Shown: positions 34,505-46,419, numbered from the stretch's first letter. The stretch: DNA of 64,000 bases from Chelonoidis abingdonii (GCF_003597395.2 NC_133770.1:11469046-11533045), one strand, 5' to 3'. Notes: generated by a model not told the origin, from the letters alone. Numbers and translations: made by a program.

Positions 34505-35399
34505 TCAGAGGGTAGCCGTGTTAGTCTGGATCTGTAAAGCAGCAAAGAATCTTGTGGCACCTTATAGACTAAACAGACGTTTTGGAGGCATGAGCTTTCG
34601 TGGGTGAATACCCACTTCGTCAGATGCATGTAGTGTAAATTTCCAGGGGCTGGTATCTACATGCAAGCAAGCTAGAGATAATGAGGTTTAGTTCAATCAG
34701 GGAGGATGAGGCCCTGTTCTAGCAGCTGAGGTGTGAACCAAGGGGAGAAATGGCTCTAGTGTTGGCAAGCCCATTCACAGTCTTTGTTTTAATCCTGAGC
34801 TGATGGTGTCAAATTTGCGATGAACTGAAGCTCAGCAGTTTCTCTTTGAAGTCTGGTCCTGAAGTTTTTTGCTGCAGGATGGCCACCTTAAGGTCTGCTT
34901 ACAGTGTGGCCAGGGGAGGTTGAAGTGTTCTCCTACAGGTTTTTGTATATGTCATTTGTACACAAATCAGATATTAGGAATGGCAATATACAAAAACCTG
35001 TAGGAGAACACTTCAACCCACCCTGGCCACACTGTAGCAGACCTTAAGTTGGGCCATCCGTGCAGCAAAAAACTTCAGGACCAGACTTCAAAGAGAAACT
35101 GCTGAAGCTTCAGTTCATCTGCAAATTTGACACCTAGTCAGGATTAAAACAAAGACTGTGAAATGGCTTGCCAACTACAGGCCAGTTTCTCCTCCCTTGG
35201 TTTTCACACCTCACGCTCGCTACAGAATAACAGGCCTCATCCTCCTGATGAAACTAACCATTATCTCTAGCTGCTTGTCATGTGAGATACCGAGCCCCTG
35301 GAAATTTACACTACATGCATCTGACGAAGTGGTATTCACCCACGAAAGCTCATGCCGCAAACGTTGTTAGTTCTATAAGGTGCACAGGATTCTTTGCTG
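34505..35399 (-). mobile_element. Inverted Penelope-like element (copy A)
   Basis: This is the copy-A version of the 894-bp element at 42679-43572. It starts tcagagggtagccgtgttag and ends cacaggattctttgctg. Flanking attattctaaca (34493-34504) is matched by attatctctaaca at the right (35401-35413), which shows how single-base errors affect this copy. Internal frames are broken by indels. Confidence 0.72.
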
Positions 35400-35413
35400 A
35401 ATTATCTCTAACA

Positions 35414-36469
35414 GTATGGTGCTTTTCAAAACATAGTTTAGATGTGCTGATGCAACTGGAAACGCACAAAACCCATTTTCATTAGGCAGAAAATCCAATC
35501 TCTTCACGTGTGTATGTATTGGCACTCCCTACTCTCAATCATGTTATTGTTGGGTTCACCCAGTAGCTGAGATATAAAATGTTTGTTGGAGATTCTACGA
35601 TGCTTCAGGCTGTATTGATTTCTCTCTCATGGCTTGTAAAAAGTGCCCCCTTTTCACTGGTCCAGGGGGAGAGCTTTTACACTGCAAGAAAGCAAAGGCC
35701 TATAGTTCTGTGTTGCCGCAAAATCTCTTCATGTGGACCATTTTTTTTTTGTTTCCTGGTCTCTGCCTGCCGTGCTTGTCTGCATATCTGAAGAGTGCTC
35801 AGACAATGAGTGGATTGTCATAACCAAATTAGCCATACAAACCGTTGCATTTTCCCATCTATTGAGATTCTGAAGTTCTACAAAGCAGTATAAATGCAAT
35901 TACACACTTAATTAAATGAAACAGAGAGAGAAAAAAACAATTCTCGTCTCTATCCTGAAAGAAAGAATACTTAACACAGCTCAGACACAGAGGGCTTGAA
36001 AGGCTAGTAAGATGTATTTATCCTGCTGGCTTTTATACAAAGTAGTTGATGTTCTGATATCCATAGATGAGACGTCCTCAGGAAACTTGCTAGTCTAGTG
36101 GTTCAGAATTGCCCAAAGTGCTTTAAATCCTTTATAGACTTGCTTGTCCGATCTCAATGACAGCAATACAATAAACAGTGTAATAATATTCAGATTTCAA
36201 AACAAAGCCCTTCACCCAACAGTGGCAATTTTGCAAAGTGAGAGGGTTCATAATACGCTCCTATGGCCACCTAAGACCATAAGAAGAACCACATATATGG
36301 GAGGGTGTGCTGCTCGTGCGGTGTCTTCTGGGCAGATTGATAATACTGTGCCATGTTAGAAAATGTGCAAGGGGAGAGGGGAGGCGGGGCAGAGATCTCA
36401 TGCAAACCACTCCTTAAAAACACATTCATGCTTAAGTTTGGTCTTTGTGTGCCCTAAAAGTTGTGGTTC
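35414..36469. other. Unassigned part of duplicated block A
   Basis: No gene or known repeat was seen. The corresponding copy-B stretch is 43585-44638. Confidence 0.45.
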
Positions 36470-36477
36470 CCTTCATT

Positions 36478-36714
36478 CAGGCCGGCTCCAGGCACCAACT
36501 CAGCAAGCAGGTGCTTGGAGTGGCCAAGGGGAACGGACGGCACGTCGGGCTCCTTGGCAGCAATTTGGTGAGTGGATCCCTTGGTCCCTCTTGGAGGGAA
36601 GAACCGCTGCCTGAAGAAGAAAGCTGTGAGGTAGGAGCTTGCTGCCGATTCGTGGCTTTCTCATTTTTTTTTTTGCTGCTTGGAGCCGCAAAAAAACACC
36701 TGGGCGCGGCCCTG
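36478..36714. mobile_element. hAT MITE, CAGGGCCGGCTC subfamily, copy A
   Basis: It starts caggccggctccaggcacc and ends gggcgcggccctg. The left flank ccttcatt (36470-36477) and right flank cctcatt (one base missing) form the 8-bp duplication. It is the counterpart of 44647-44875, which has the intact ends and duplication. The 127-codon frame at 36445-36828 crosses this repeat and is not a gene. Confidence 0.8.
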
Positions 36715-36721
36715 CCTCATT

Positions 36722-38245
36722 TCAGGCGTATGGCCTTACATACATTCTGTGCAGAGCTGTTAAAGAATAGCTCCTACTCCTCTTACACATTCCCTGAGCC
36801 TGAAACCAGGCCTCTGGCTAGAGAATAGAGACCAGAGGATACGTGAGTACTCCAGAACGGGAGCTAACACCTCCTTCCCTTGAGCCTTTGAGGTCACAGC
36901 TGGTGGCTTCAGTGATCTCAGCAGTCCTCAGGTCTGTTTCTTTGTTGTCCAGACTCAGGCTAAGAGGTACTGATTGTCCTAAACTCAAAAGGAAGAATCC
37001 ATGTTGACTAAAACCTCAAATATAGAAAAGTATCTAGAGCTGCACACCAAAAAGCTTTAAAGCCTTGCATTGAACTGCGTGGATTTCTAATTTGAAACAC
37101 CTGCATTTTACCAGCTGAGCATTTACAGTTTTTGTAAGGAAATTAATTATATAGTGTACAAGCAGATTTTGAGTCTTTTAAAAAAAAACCCTGTCTATAT
37201 GACAGCTAACTGTTTCATAGCTCTCGTCAAACGGCGCAGCATAGATGTTGGAGTGGCTGAATGAATTTCTCTTTGTTGCAGCTGCTGAATATTTATGTAC
37301 CTGCAAAATACAGAATTCTCTGAACTCTAAAGAAGATCAGATCTTTAGCGAAATCGCTGCACTGAGACTCCTCAGCTGAGCATATAGTATGGCTTCACTC
37401 ATATACCAGCTGAGGAAGCTGGCCCCTGGCCAGATCTGAGCAAACTATTTGCAGAAGACAGTTTGATTATTTAGCCATTATTTCTGTTTACAAGTTATCC
37501 AGCCTTGCCAACATGGGCAAATGCCAGTAAATCCCAGCAGCTACTGTGAAGAACCTTCTGAGATAAATTGCAGTGTATACAGATGGTGCAAGAAATATTT
37601 CCAGTTGCTGGGGAAAGAGTTAGGAAAACATTATTGCAACTGGACCACAATCAGCTTCATGGAAGTAATAGTGGATAGCTATTATCTGGATGCATCTCTT
37701 GTTCCTTCAACATTTATGGATGGAAGACACTCAAGCTTGATCCACTGTCCAATGAAGTCAGTGGACATCCACAAACTTCTCTCAGTATGCTCTTGCCACA
37801 GACCCAGCGAGTGTCTGGCTGTACTTTCTTACAGCTTCAAACTTTATTTCCACAAAATATTGCGAGAAACTTCATCTCATCCCTTCTTTTTCTCTGTCTC
37901 AAATTGGAGGTCACACACTAGCACCCTCTCCAGGAAAGCTGGTCTGACAGGGGCATTGGAAGTCACCCAGGAGCCTGTACCACCTTGGGGGGACCACTTT
38001 TCTTATGCTCAGGCTGCATGACAGCCACATATGGGCATTGAACTTCATGGTCCAAAGGCATCCTATCCATTTCTATTCCTGCACCATTCCTGTCTGCTTC
38101 AGGGACTAGCCTCAGATAACAGTTACAAATAAATGGCCTCATTGATTTATCTAAGACCTAAAGAGGAGGTACCTCTGGCGTACAGAGGAAAAACATTTCT
38201 ACTCTTGCTATGTTCTTACCCTGAAGAAGAAAGGGGGTATTTAAA
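36722..38245. other. Unassigned part of duplicated block A
   Basis: The longest + frame in the window outside known transposons (37521-38021, 166 codons) lies here. It has no domain I recognise, and its copy-B counterpart (45612-46283) is broken into different frames, so it is unreliable. On the minus strand of copy B a 69-codon frame (46004-46213) is equally unassigned. Confidence 0.4.
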
Positions 38246-38250
38246 TAGTT

Positions 38251-38315
38251 AAAGGGCTGTTACATTTGCCCACTGGTCAGGTCTCTGACCAGTGGGTAGT
38301 ATGTTATAGCCCTTT
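38251..38315. repeat. Hairpin, copy A
   Basis: The arm aaagggctgttacatttgcc-cactggtcag is followed by gtct and the complementary arm ctgaccagtgggtagtatgt-tatagcccttt. This is the counterpart of the cleaner hairpin at 46420-46488. Small deletions in both arms reduce the pairing. Confidence 0.7.
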
Positions 38316-38334
38316 GAGGAACTTGATGGTCAGA

Positions 38335-38625
38335 GAATTTCTCCTGCTGGGACCTCTGTGTGGTCCTTCCCAGCCTCATAGAACTCCCCTTTGAAATGTC
38401 CTTACATTTTGCTCTGAAGATGGTCTTCTATGTGCCATCACAATAGCCAGAAGAATGAGTGTGCTCTAGGACCTATGGCTTATCTTTCCCACACCACTTC
38501 CATAAAGTTACAGTTGATGCTAAAAACTTTACCCAAAATGTATCCCTCAGGGTGGTCTCATCATTCCATCTGAAACAGCCTGCCCACTTCTTCACAAAAA
38601 GCCCCACTCAGCACTTGAACCACTT
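38335..38625 (+). pseudogene. Possible DIRS-like tyrosine recombinase fragment, copy A
   Basis: Pieced across frameshifts, the + strand gives words like WDLCVVL-SLIELPFEM, then VAIT-ARRMS, then a KLYPK-type stretch and FHLKQPAHFFTKSP. Their order parallels the recombinase region of the DIRS-like element at 63.1-63.4 kb (TWDLSLVLKTLIRPPFE, VAIIS-R). The assignment is a by-eye comparison of short words. Confidence 0.4.
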
Positions 38626-39515
38626 CCCCAAAACAGGAGGAAAAGAGCTGCTAAACGAAAGCACAGTTGTTATGATAGGTGCCCGCAGTACATACTTGCC
38701 CGTGTTGTATGTGGTGCGTCGGAGTCCACCATGAAGGCAGTGGTTATAGATACTAGTCCCGCCAACAAAGAAAACACAACTAGCACCCGAAATGGAATAA
38801 AATATTCAGCTAAAGCTTAAGGGAGCACCCCTTGATTCCTCCTCTCGCAACCTTCCCCAGCCATGAAGCTGCTGACTGGAGCCAAAAGAATCAGCGCCTG
38901 GCCTCACGCCTGCCAGCAAGAGGAACACCCTCCCTCTGTTCCTACAACAGCCATGGACAGCTCCGAGGATTCCACTGCCGCTCTCCAGTCTGCAGTGCAC
39001 AGGCCCAGGCTGAAATTGTTTCCTGCTGGGCCCACCGTTGAGCTAGAAACAGCTCAGTCACCTGCTCTCTGCCTGCTCACAGGCCCAGCCATGCCTGGTC
39101 CCAAATCCCCACAGTAGGAGTTGGCTGCAGTGGTGTGGGCCTGTGCTGCAGGGACTGGGTGTGGGGGCAATGGCAAATGGCATGGGGCTAGTGGCAAGAA
39201 GGGGGTTCTTGGTTCCCTCTCACCCTAAAGGCCGCAACACAGTGCTACCTGGGGGAGTCACTTCACAGCGTGACAGGTAAGCCATATTCAGTGCTTTGCA
39301 TCAACAATGAAAGTGCTTAAGTGGCTCCAAACAATTGGACTGCTGGCAGCACTTCAGGAGCTTTGAGGAGCCACCCCTCCTCCCTCCTCCCCATTCTCAC
39401 TCTCCTCCCTTTTCATCCCTTTCAATTACTGGTTTTAAGGGTTTTTTCCTTGACATTTAACGCACATTGTTCTCACATTCCTTTCCCTGAATGATGCAGC
39501 CAAAAAAAAACAGCA
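38626..39515. other. Unassigned part of duplicated block A
   Basis: This GC-moderate stretch contains a relatively Pro/Ser-rich + frame (38863-39117). Its copy-B counterpart lies at 46800-47640. No family was recognised. Confidence 0.4.
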
Positions 39516-39519
39516 GTTA

Positions 39520-40297
39520 CTAGGGCTTGTGACAAGGTCTATCAGCAAAGACTCTAGCAAAGTAAGCAGTCATGGGATAAGAGAGAAAGTCCTCTATGGA
39601 TCAGACATAGGTTAGGGGTTTGTTATAGATGTGAATGGGTAGGGTTCTGTGTCCTGCTTTGTGCAGGAGGTCAGACTAGATGATCATATTGGTCCCTTCT
39701 GACCTATGAGTCTGAGTCTATGAGAAAAGGGCAACAAAAATGACTAGGGGTGTGGAACAGCTTTCATATGAGGAGTGATTAATAAGACTGGGAATTTTCA
39801 TCTTGGAAAAGAGACGACTAAAGGGAGGATATGATAGAGGTCTATAAAATCATGACAGGTGTGGAGAAAGTAAATAAGAAAGTGTTATTTACTCCTTCTC
39901 CCAACACAAAACACTAGGGGTCACCAAATAAAATTAAGAGGTATGAGGTTTAAAACAAAAAAAAAGGAAGTATGTTTTCACACAACACACAGTCAACTTG
40001 TGAAACTCATTGCCAGAGGATGTTGTGAAGGTCAAGAATATAACAGGGTTAAAAAAAGAACTAGATAATTTCATGGAGCATAGGTCCATCAATGGCTATT
40101 AGTCAGAATGAGCAGAGATGGTGTTCCTAACCTGTTTGCCAGAAGCTGAGACTAGGCAACAGAGTATGGATCATACGAGGTTACCTGCTCTTTTCATTCT
40201 CTCTGGGGCACCTGGCATTGGGCACTGTTGGAAGACAGGATACTGGGCTAGATGGACCTTTGTTCTGACCCAGTATGACCGTTCTTATGTTCTTATA
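39520..40297 (+). mobile_element. Mosaic CR1 3' region
   Basis: 39520-39604 is CR1 RT sequence shared with copy B. At 39605 it switches to a different CR1-type tail (acataggttaggggtttg, gtgcaggaggtcagactaga and tgatcatattggtcccttct), also present at 57456-57572. At about 39722 a further CR1 segment begins (agggcaacaaaaatgactag through aggatatgatagaggtctat) and runs to the usual 3' end with gcacctggcattgggcactg and gttcttatgttcttat. The order is not that of a single CR1 and suggests recombination or misassembly at the block edge. Confidence 0.75.
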
Positions 40298-42006
40298 GTT
40301 GAAGGGGAAATAAAGAATTTTGTGTTTCCATGAGAAACTAATGGAGAAATATATTGTCTGATGATAGTCTTCTGAGTTTCCATGAAAATAAACTCTCACA
40401 CCATTTTCTATTTTTCAAGTCAGTTTTCATCAGAAAGATTCCACCAGCTCTACCTGCAATGATGTTTCCAACAAATTTTAAAAACTGAAAACAATTGTAT
40501 TAGTTTCTGTAATTCCCTGACTCCATTAAAAAAAAATCTTAATTTTGGGTCCAAAGTACTTGTCTGTTCTATTTCAACATTTCTGAGCACGTTCTGTGGA
40601 TTATTACTGGGCATCCTTAGCTTCTCATGATCAGTGTGTTCTTTGATGTTCTAAGACTAGCAGCACAGGATTTTGAAGAAATACTTGATAGTTTGCATTC
40701 CCATTAACTTTATGTCTGCATAAACTTAACACAGCTCAAGGCGCTGAAAAAGTCATGAAAAATTGCTCTCTGAAATGACAAGATAATTTCAAAGTGTGTG
40801 TCACTTTTATACAGTCTGATTACATGATGCCTAGTTGAATCCTTTAAAAATCACCATCCAGTTCATGGACCCACCCAATAAATGCAATAGCTCCAAAATC
40901 AGCACCATGTATAATAAGTCATTCATTTCCATAGGTGCGGCAGTTCATTTTGAAAGTAATTAATAATATTTTAGAGTAATATACAATAATCCATAGTAAT
41001 TTCTAGCAATACCCAGCCCTGTTTCTGGATTGCCCTTTACCCTCAGATCTGAACACAGAGGGGACATCTTGCATTACAGATCCCTCCCCTCAATACACAT
41101 AAAAGTGAATCAGTCAACTCTACAGCTGTTCCCCCACTTCTCTACACGCCATAATCTTCCCCCATCCCTTGTGTAGAGCCTGGATCCACGTGGTGTACTG
41201 TGGATTCACGCTCTGCACAAGGGATGGGGGAGGATTATAAATAGGTTTGGTGAATAACTGGGTGAAGGGACACACACTCACTCACTCTCCTACCCCTCCA
41301 TCTCCAGCCCCCGTACATAATAATGCAATAGGAGATTTGGGTAAATGGTCTACAACTTTTACACGCTCAAAATCTAAAATTAAGATCTTGATTTCAAAAG
41401 AAGTCAAAGGCTAAACATACCCACGCAAGTTTAACACTAACGAAGGGTGCTAGCTTAATGAACAATGCCGAATCTTATGAGATTGAAAAAAAGGAACAGC
41501 TGGAGCACTTACTGATGATTTGGACTTGCTCAGTGACTTGTGGGAAGGTATGAGCAAAGCCATCAGTGCTCTGGAGTGCTTCTGCAGGCTGTCCCATCTG
41601 AAGAGGGAAGCCAGGAAGTGCCATGAGCGCCTCATTAGCCCAGCTCATGACTCTTACACAATCAAGAGTTGAAAGGCCTGGAGAATCAATAGAGATGGGC
41701 TTAGCACGATAAGTCCAGGTGAGTCTAAGAAATTCCTTAGGACGAAGGTTGGACCATCAATTGGGTTGTTGCTGCCAGCATTGTCCAGTAAAAACTTGGC
41801 ACCTGGTTAAAGAGACTCAACACATTTCCTTATCAAGCCATCACAGAAGCCAGGTACACTGAATATGTCCAACCATTCCATGGGTCATCTTACAGGGGTA
41901 TATCATAGGGAGCAATAGTCTTGATTTTTATCACAGCCTTTTATGTGGCAGGGCAATCATATTATACTGGAGGGATAATTAGCTCTACATTTTGATTGGC
42001 CCAACA
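40298..42006. other. Single-copy spacer between the duplicated blocks
   Basis: This stretch occurs only once in the window. It contains a strong hairpin at 41151-41238 and no recognised gene. A minus frame at 41450-41635 is short and motif-free. Confidence 0.5.
41151..41238. repeat. Long hairpin, 38-nt arms
   Basis: The left arm ataatcttcccccatccctt (then gtgtagagcctggatcca) pairs with the right arm tggattcacgctctgcacaa (then gggatgggggaggattat). About 34 of 38 positions pair, around a 12-base centre (cgtggtgtactg). It may be a tiny MITE or foldback. No duplication was identified. Confidence 0.75.
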
Positions 42007-42678
42007 CCATTACCTTCAATATAAGGAGCACTTAAACTCTGTGTCGTCTTACTGCTCTCATTTTTGCTGGCTTTCAGTTGGCAGCTGCAGTCTATAAGTA
42101 GCAGGCTAGATGATGAGCCTGAACAATGAAAGCAAAAGGGTCCCAAATAAAATAGTGGTACTGCATGTGTGCAGAGCGCAGCTGTCTGAAACCCAACCCA
42201 TAACAATGGTAGCTCCCCTTGTTGCCATGTGTGCATACATAAAATGAAAGGTAGTCACCTGTGAGATTCCATTTGTACCATTGTTCCTAATGAGGCCAAA
42301 CAGAAGCTAAACTCTCTGGGTACAGTTCTCTAAGGGTATGTCACTGTCGCCAGCGTAGCATGGGTGGAAGCTTGGCATGGCTGCCTGGGTATGTATCCTA
42401 GAGTTCTTGGTGGATTTGTACTCAGGAGGCTCGTCTGAACTGCTGCTTTTTAGCTACATGACTAAAAGGCTATTTTTAGCTACACTGGCTATTTTTAGTA
42501 TGCTACACGGCTATTTTTAGCATGCTTGCTAATGCAGAGCTAGCACTTGCCTGTCTACCCAAGCTGAGTAACATATTACCAGCTACAGCGTAAATGTACT
42601 CTCAGGGCCTGATGCAAACCTGAAGGAGGTCAACAGGCTGGGCTTTGGATCAGACCAGAACTATACATTATTCTAACA

Positions 42679-43572
42679 TCAGAGGGGTAGCCGTGTTAGT
42701 CTGGATCTGTAAAAGCAGCAAAGAATCTTGTGGCACCTTATAGACTAACAGACGTTTTTGGAAGGCATGAGCTTTCGTGGGTGAATACCCACTTCGTCAG
42801 ATGCATGTAGTGTAAATTTCAGGGGCTGGTATCTACATGCAAGCAAGCTAGAGATAATGAGGTTAGTTCAATCAGGGAGGATGAGGCCCTGTTCTAGCAG
42901 CTGAGGTGTGAAACCAAGGGAGAAACTGGCTCTGTAGTTGGCAAGCCATTCACAGTCTTTGTTTTAATCCTGAGCTGATGGTGTCAAATTTGCAGATGAA
43001 CTGAAGCTCAGCAGTTTCTCTTTGAAGTCTGGTCCTGAAGTTTTTTTGCTGCAGGATGGCCACCTTAAGGTCTGCTACAGTGTGGCCAGGAGGTTGAAGT
43101 GTTCTCCTACAGGTTTTTGTATATGTCATTGTACACAAATCAGATATTAGGAATGGCAATATACAAAAACCTGTAGGAGAACACTTCAACCCCCCTGGCC
43201 ACACTGTAGCAGACTTAAGTTGGCCATCCTGCAGCAAAAAACTTCAGGACCAGACTTCAAAGAGAAACTGCTGAGCTTCAGTTCATCTGCAAATTTGACA
43301 CCTCAGTCAGGATTAAAACAAAGACTGTGAAATGGCTTGCCAACTACAGGCCGTTTCTCCTCCCTTGTTTCACACCTCACGCTCGCTAAGAATAAAATCA
43401 GGGCCTCATCCTCCCTGATTGAACTAACCTCATTATCTCTAGCTTGCTTGCATGTAGATACCAGCCCCTGGAAATTTACACTACATGCATCTGACGAAGT
43501 GGGTATTCACCCACGAAAGCTCATGCTCCAAAACGTCTGTTAGTCTATAAGGTGCCACAGGATTCTTTGCTG
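42679..43572 (-). mobile_element. Inverted Penelope-like element with GIY-YIG C-terminal coding remnants
   Basis: The 894-bp element is a giant dyad centred near 43141. Both strands encode VGEHFN (43093-43110 minus, 43173-43190 plus), followed after a frame slip by PGHTVADLKVAIL, QKNFRTRLQRETAEL and QFICKFDT (minus frame 42950-43237). The EHFN...GH...KLI-KFDT order fits the C-terminal end of the GIY-YIG endonuclease of Penelope-like elements. On the minus strand the 5' boundary is cagcaaagaatcctgtggc and the 3' tail is acggctacccctctga, present on one arm only. It is flanked by a 12-bp duplication attattctaaca (42667-42678 and 43573-43584). Confidence 0.75.
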
Positions 43573-43584
43573 ATTATTCTAACA

Positions 43585-44638
43585 GTATGTGCTTTTCAAA
43601 ACATAGTTTAGATGTGCTGATGCAACTGGAAACAGCACAAAACCCAGTTTTCATTAGGCAGAAAATCCAATCTCTTCACGTGATGTATGTATTGCACTCC
43701 CTACTCTCAAATCATGTTATTGTTGGGTTCACCCAGTAGCTGAGATATAAAAATTGTTGTTGGAGTTCTACGATGCCTCAGGCTGTATTGATTTCTCTCT
43801 CATGGCTTGTAAAAAGTGCCCCTTTTCACTGGTCCATGGGGGAGCTTTCACTGCAGAAAGCAAAGGCCTATAGTTCTGTGTTGCCGCAAAATCTCTTCAT
43901 GTAGGACCATTTTTTTGTTTCCTGTCTCTGCCTGCCGTGCTTGTCTGCATATCTGAAGAGTGCTCAGACAATGAGTGGATTGTCATAACCAAATTAGCCA
44001 TACTAACCGTTGCATTTTCCCATCTATTGGATTCTGAAGTTCTACAAAGCAGTATAAATGCAATTACACACTTATAAATGAAACAGAGAAGAAAAAAAAC
44101 AATTCTCTCTCTATCCTGAAAGAAAGAATACTTAACACAGCTCAGACACAGAGTGCTTGAAAGGCTAGTAAGATGTATTTATCCTGCTGGCTTTTATACA
44201 AAGTAGTTGATGTTCTGATATCCATAGATGAGACGATCCTCAGGAAACTTGGCTAGCATGTGGTTCAGAATTGCCCAAAGTGCTTTTAAATCCCTTTATA
44301 GACTTGCTTGGTCCGATCTCAATGACAGCAATACAATAAAAGCAGTGTATAATATTCAGATTTCAAAACAAAGCCCTTCACCTCAACAGTGGCAAGTTGC
44401 AAAGTGAGAGGGTTCATACAAATACGCTCCCTATGGCCACCTAAGGACCATAAAGAAGCCACATATATAGGGAGGGTAGTGTGTAGCTGTGATGGTCTTC
44501 TGGGCAGATTGATATACTGTGCCATGTTAGAAAATGTGCAAGGGGAGAGGGGAGGGCGGGGCAGAGATCTCAGCAACCACTCCTTAAAAACACATTCATG
44601 CTTAAGTTTGGTCTTTTGTGTCCCTAAAAGTTTGGTTC
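43585..44638. other. Unassigned part of duplicated block B
   Basis: Counterpart of 35414-36469. No gene or repeat was recognised. Opposed frames at 44319-44645 (minus) and 44389-44931 (plus) overlap and are not credible. Confidence 0.45.
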
Positions 44639-44646
44639 CCTTCATT

Positions 44647-44875
44647 CAGGGCCGGCTCCAGGCACCAACTCAGCAAGCAGGTGCTTGGAGTGGCCAAGGG
44701 GAACGGACGGCACGTCGGGCTCCTTGGCAGCAATTTGGTGATGGATCCCTTGGTCCCTCTTGGAGGGAAGAACCTGCTGCTGAAGAAGAAAGCTGTGAGG
44801 TAGAGCTGCTGCCGATCGTGGCTTTCATTTTTTTTTTTGCTGCTTGGAGCAGCAAAAAACCCTGGCGCCGGCCCT
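44647..44875. mobile_element. hAT MITE, CAGGGCCGGCTC subfamily, copy B
   Basis: The 229-bp element starts cagggccggctccaggcacc and ends ctggcgccggccctg. It is flanked by the perfect 8-bp duplication ccttcatt (44639-44646 and 44876-44883). It is related to the elements at 22499 and 24478 through its termini, but has a different interior. Confidence 0.9.
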
Positions 44876-44883
44876 GCCTTCAT

Positions 44884-46419
44884 TTCAGGCGTATGGCCTT
44901 AATCACACTCTGTGCAGCTGTTAAAAAGTAGCTCCTACTCTCCTTTACACATTCCCTGAGCCTGAACCAGGCCCTGGCTAAAGAAAGAACCATGGGGCTA
45001 CTCCAACGTGGAGCTAACACCTCCTTCCCTTGAGCCTTTGAGGTCACACTGGTGGCTCAGTGATCTCAGCAGTCCTCAGGATCTGTTCATTTGTGTCCAG
45101 ACTCAGGCTAAGAGGTACTGATTGTCCTAAACTCAAAAGGAAGAATCCATGTTGACTAAAACCTCAATATATAGAAAGTACTCTAGAGCTGAACACCAAA
45201 AAGCTTTAAAGCCTTGCATTGAACTGCGTGGATTTCTAATTTGAACCACCTGCATTTTACCAGCTGAGCATTTTACAGTTTTTGTAAGGAAATTAATTAT
45301 ATAGTGTACAAGCAGATTTTGAGTCTTTTAAAAAAAAACCCTGTCTATATGACAGCTAACTGTTTCATAGCTCTCGTCAAACGGCAGCATAGATGTTGGA
45401 GTGGCTGAATGAATTTCTCTTTGTTGCAGCTGCTGAATATTTATGTACTCTGCAAAATACCAGAATTCTCTGAACTCTAAAGAAGATCAGATCTTTAGCT
45501 GAAATCCCTGCACTAGACTCTCAGCTTGAGCCATATAGTATGGCTTCATCATATACCAGCTGAGGAACTGGCCCCTGGCCAGATCTGAGCAAACTATTTG
45601 CAGAAGACAGTTTGATTAATTTAGCCATTATTTCTGTTTACAAGTTATCCAGCCTTGCCAAACATGGGCAAATGCCAGTAACATCCCAGCAGCTAACTGT
45701 GAAGAACCTTCTTGAGATAAATTGCAGTGTATACAGATGGTGCAAGAAAATATTCAAGTTGCTGGGGAAAGTTAGGAAAACATTATTGCAACTGGACCAC
45801 AAGTCAGCTTCATGGAGGTAATAGTGGATAGCTATTATCTGGATGCATCTCTTGTTCCTTCAAACATTTATGGATGGAAGACACTCAAGGCTTGATCCAC
45901 TGTCCAATGAAGTCAGTGGAACATCCACAAACTTCTCTCAGTATGCTCTTGCCCACAGAACCCAGCGAGTGTCTGGCTGTACTTTCTTTACAGCTTCAAA
46001 ACTTTATTTCCACAAAATATTGCGAGGAAACTTCATCTTCATCCCTTCTTTTTCTTCTGTCTCAAATTGGAGGTCACACACTAGCACCCTCTCCAGGAAA
46101 GCTGGTCTGACAGGGGCATTGGGAGTCACCCAGGAGCCTGTAACCACCTTTGGGGACCACTTTTCTTTATGCTCAGGCTGCATGACAGCCAACATATGGG
46201 CATTGAACTTCATGGTCCAAAGGCATCCTATCCATTTCTATTCCTTGCACCATTCCTGTCTGCTTCAGGGACTAGCCTCATGATAACATGTTACAAATAA
46301 ATGGCCTCATTGATTTATCTAAGACCTAAAGAGGAGGTACCTCTGGCGTACAGAGGAAAACATTTCTACTCTTGCTATGTTCTTACCCTGAAGAAGAAAG
46401 GGGGTAATTTAAATTAGTT
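44884..46419. other. Unassigned part of duplicated block B
   Basis: Counterpart of 36722-38245. The + frame 45843-46283 (146 codons) and the minus frame 46004-46213 overlap. Neither shows a known domain, and the frames differ from copy A because of indels. Confidence 0.4.

Larger units (their letters stand above)
33845..39604 (+). repeat. Duplicated block, copy A (about 5.76 kb)
   Basis: From ccattacttcaatataagg (33845) to cctctatggatcag (39604) the sequence is co-linear with 42007-47758, in the same orientation and about 8.15 kb apart. Differences are mostly single-base insertions or deletions scattered every few tens of bases, many outside homopolymers. For example, copy A gaaccgctgcctgaag corresponds to copy B gaacctgctgctgaag. 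The left junction cuts a CR1-like fragment. The right junction cuts a CR1 RT fragment (AFDKVYQQRL-type reading) that continues only in copy B. Reading frames here should not be trusted. Confidence 0.9.

Noticed and set aside
36445..36828. 127-codon + frame that might be a gene
   Set aside because: It crosses a hAT MITE, has no domain, and the same region in copy B is in another frame because of indels.
37521..38021. 166-codon + frame
   Set aside because: No recognisable domain. The copy-B equivalent is split into different frames, so it is not evidence of a protein.
44389..44931. 180-codon + frame, the longest in the window
   Set aside because: It overlaps the antisense frame 44319-44645, runs through a MITE and its target duplication, and is not preserved in copy A.
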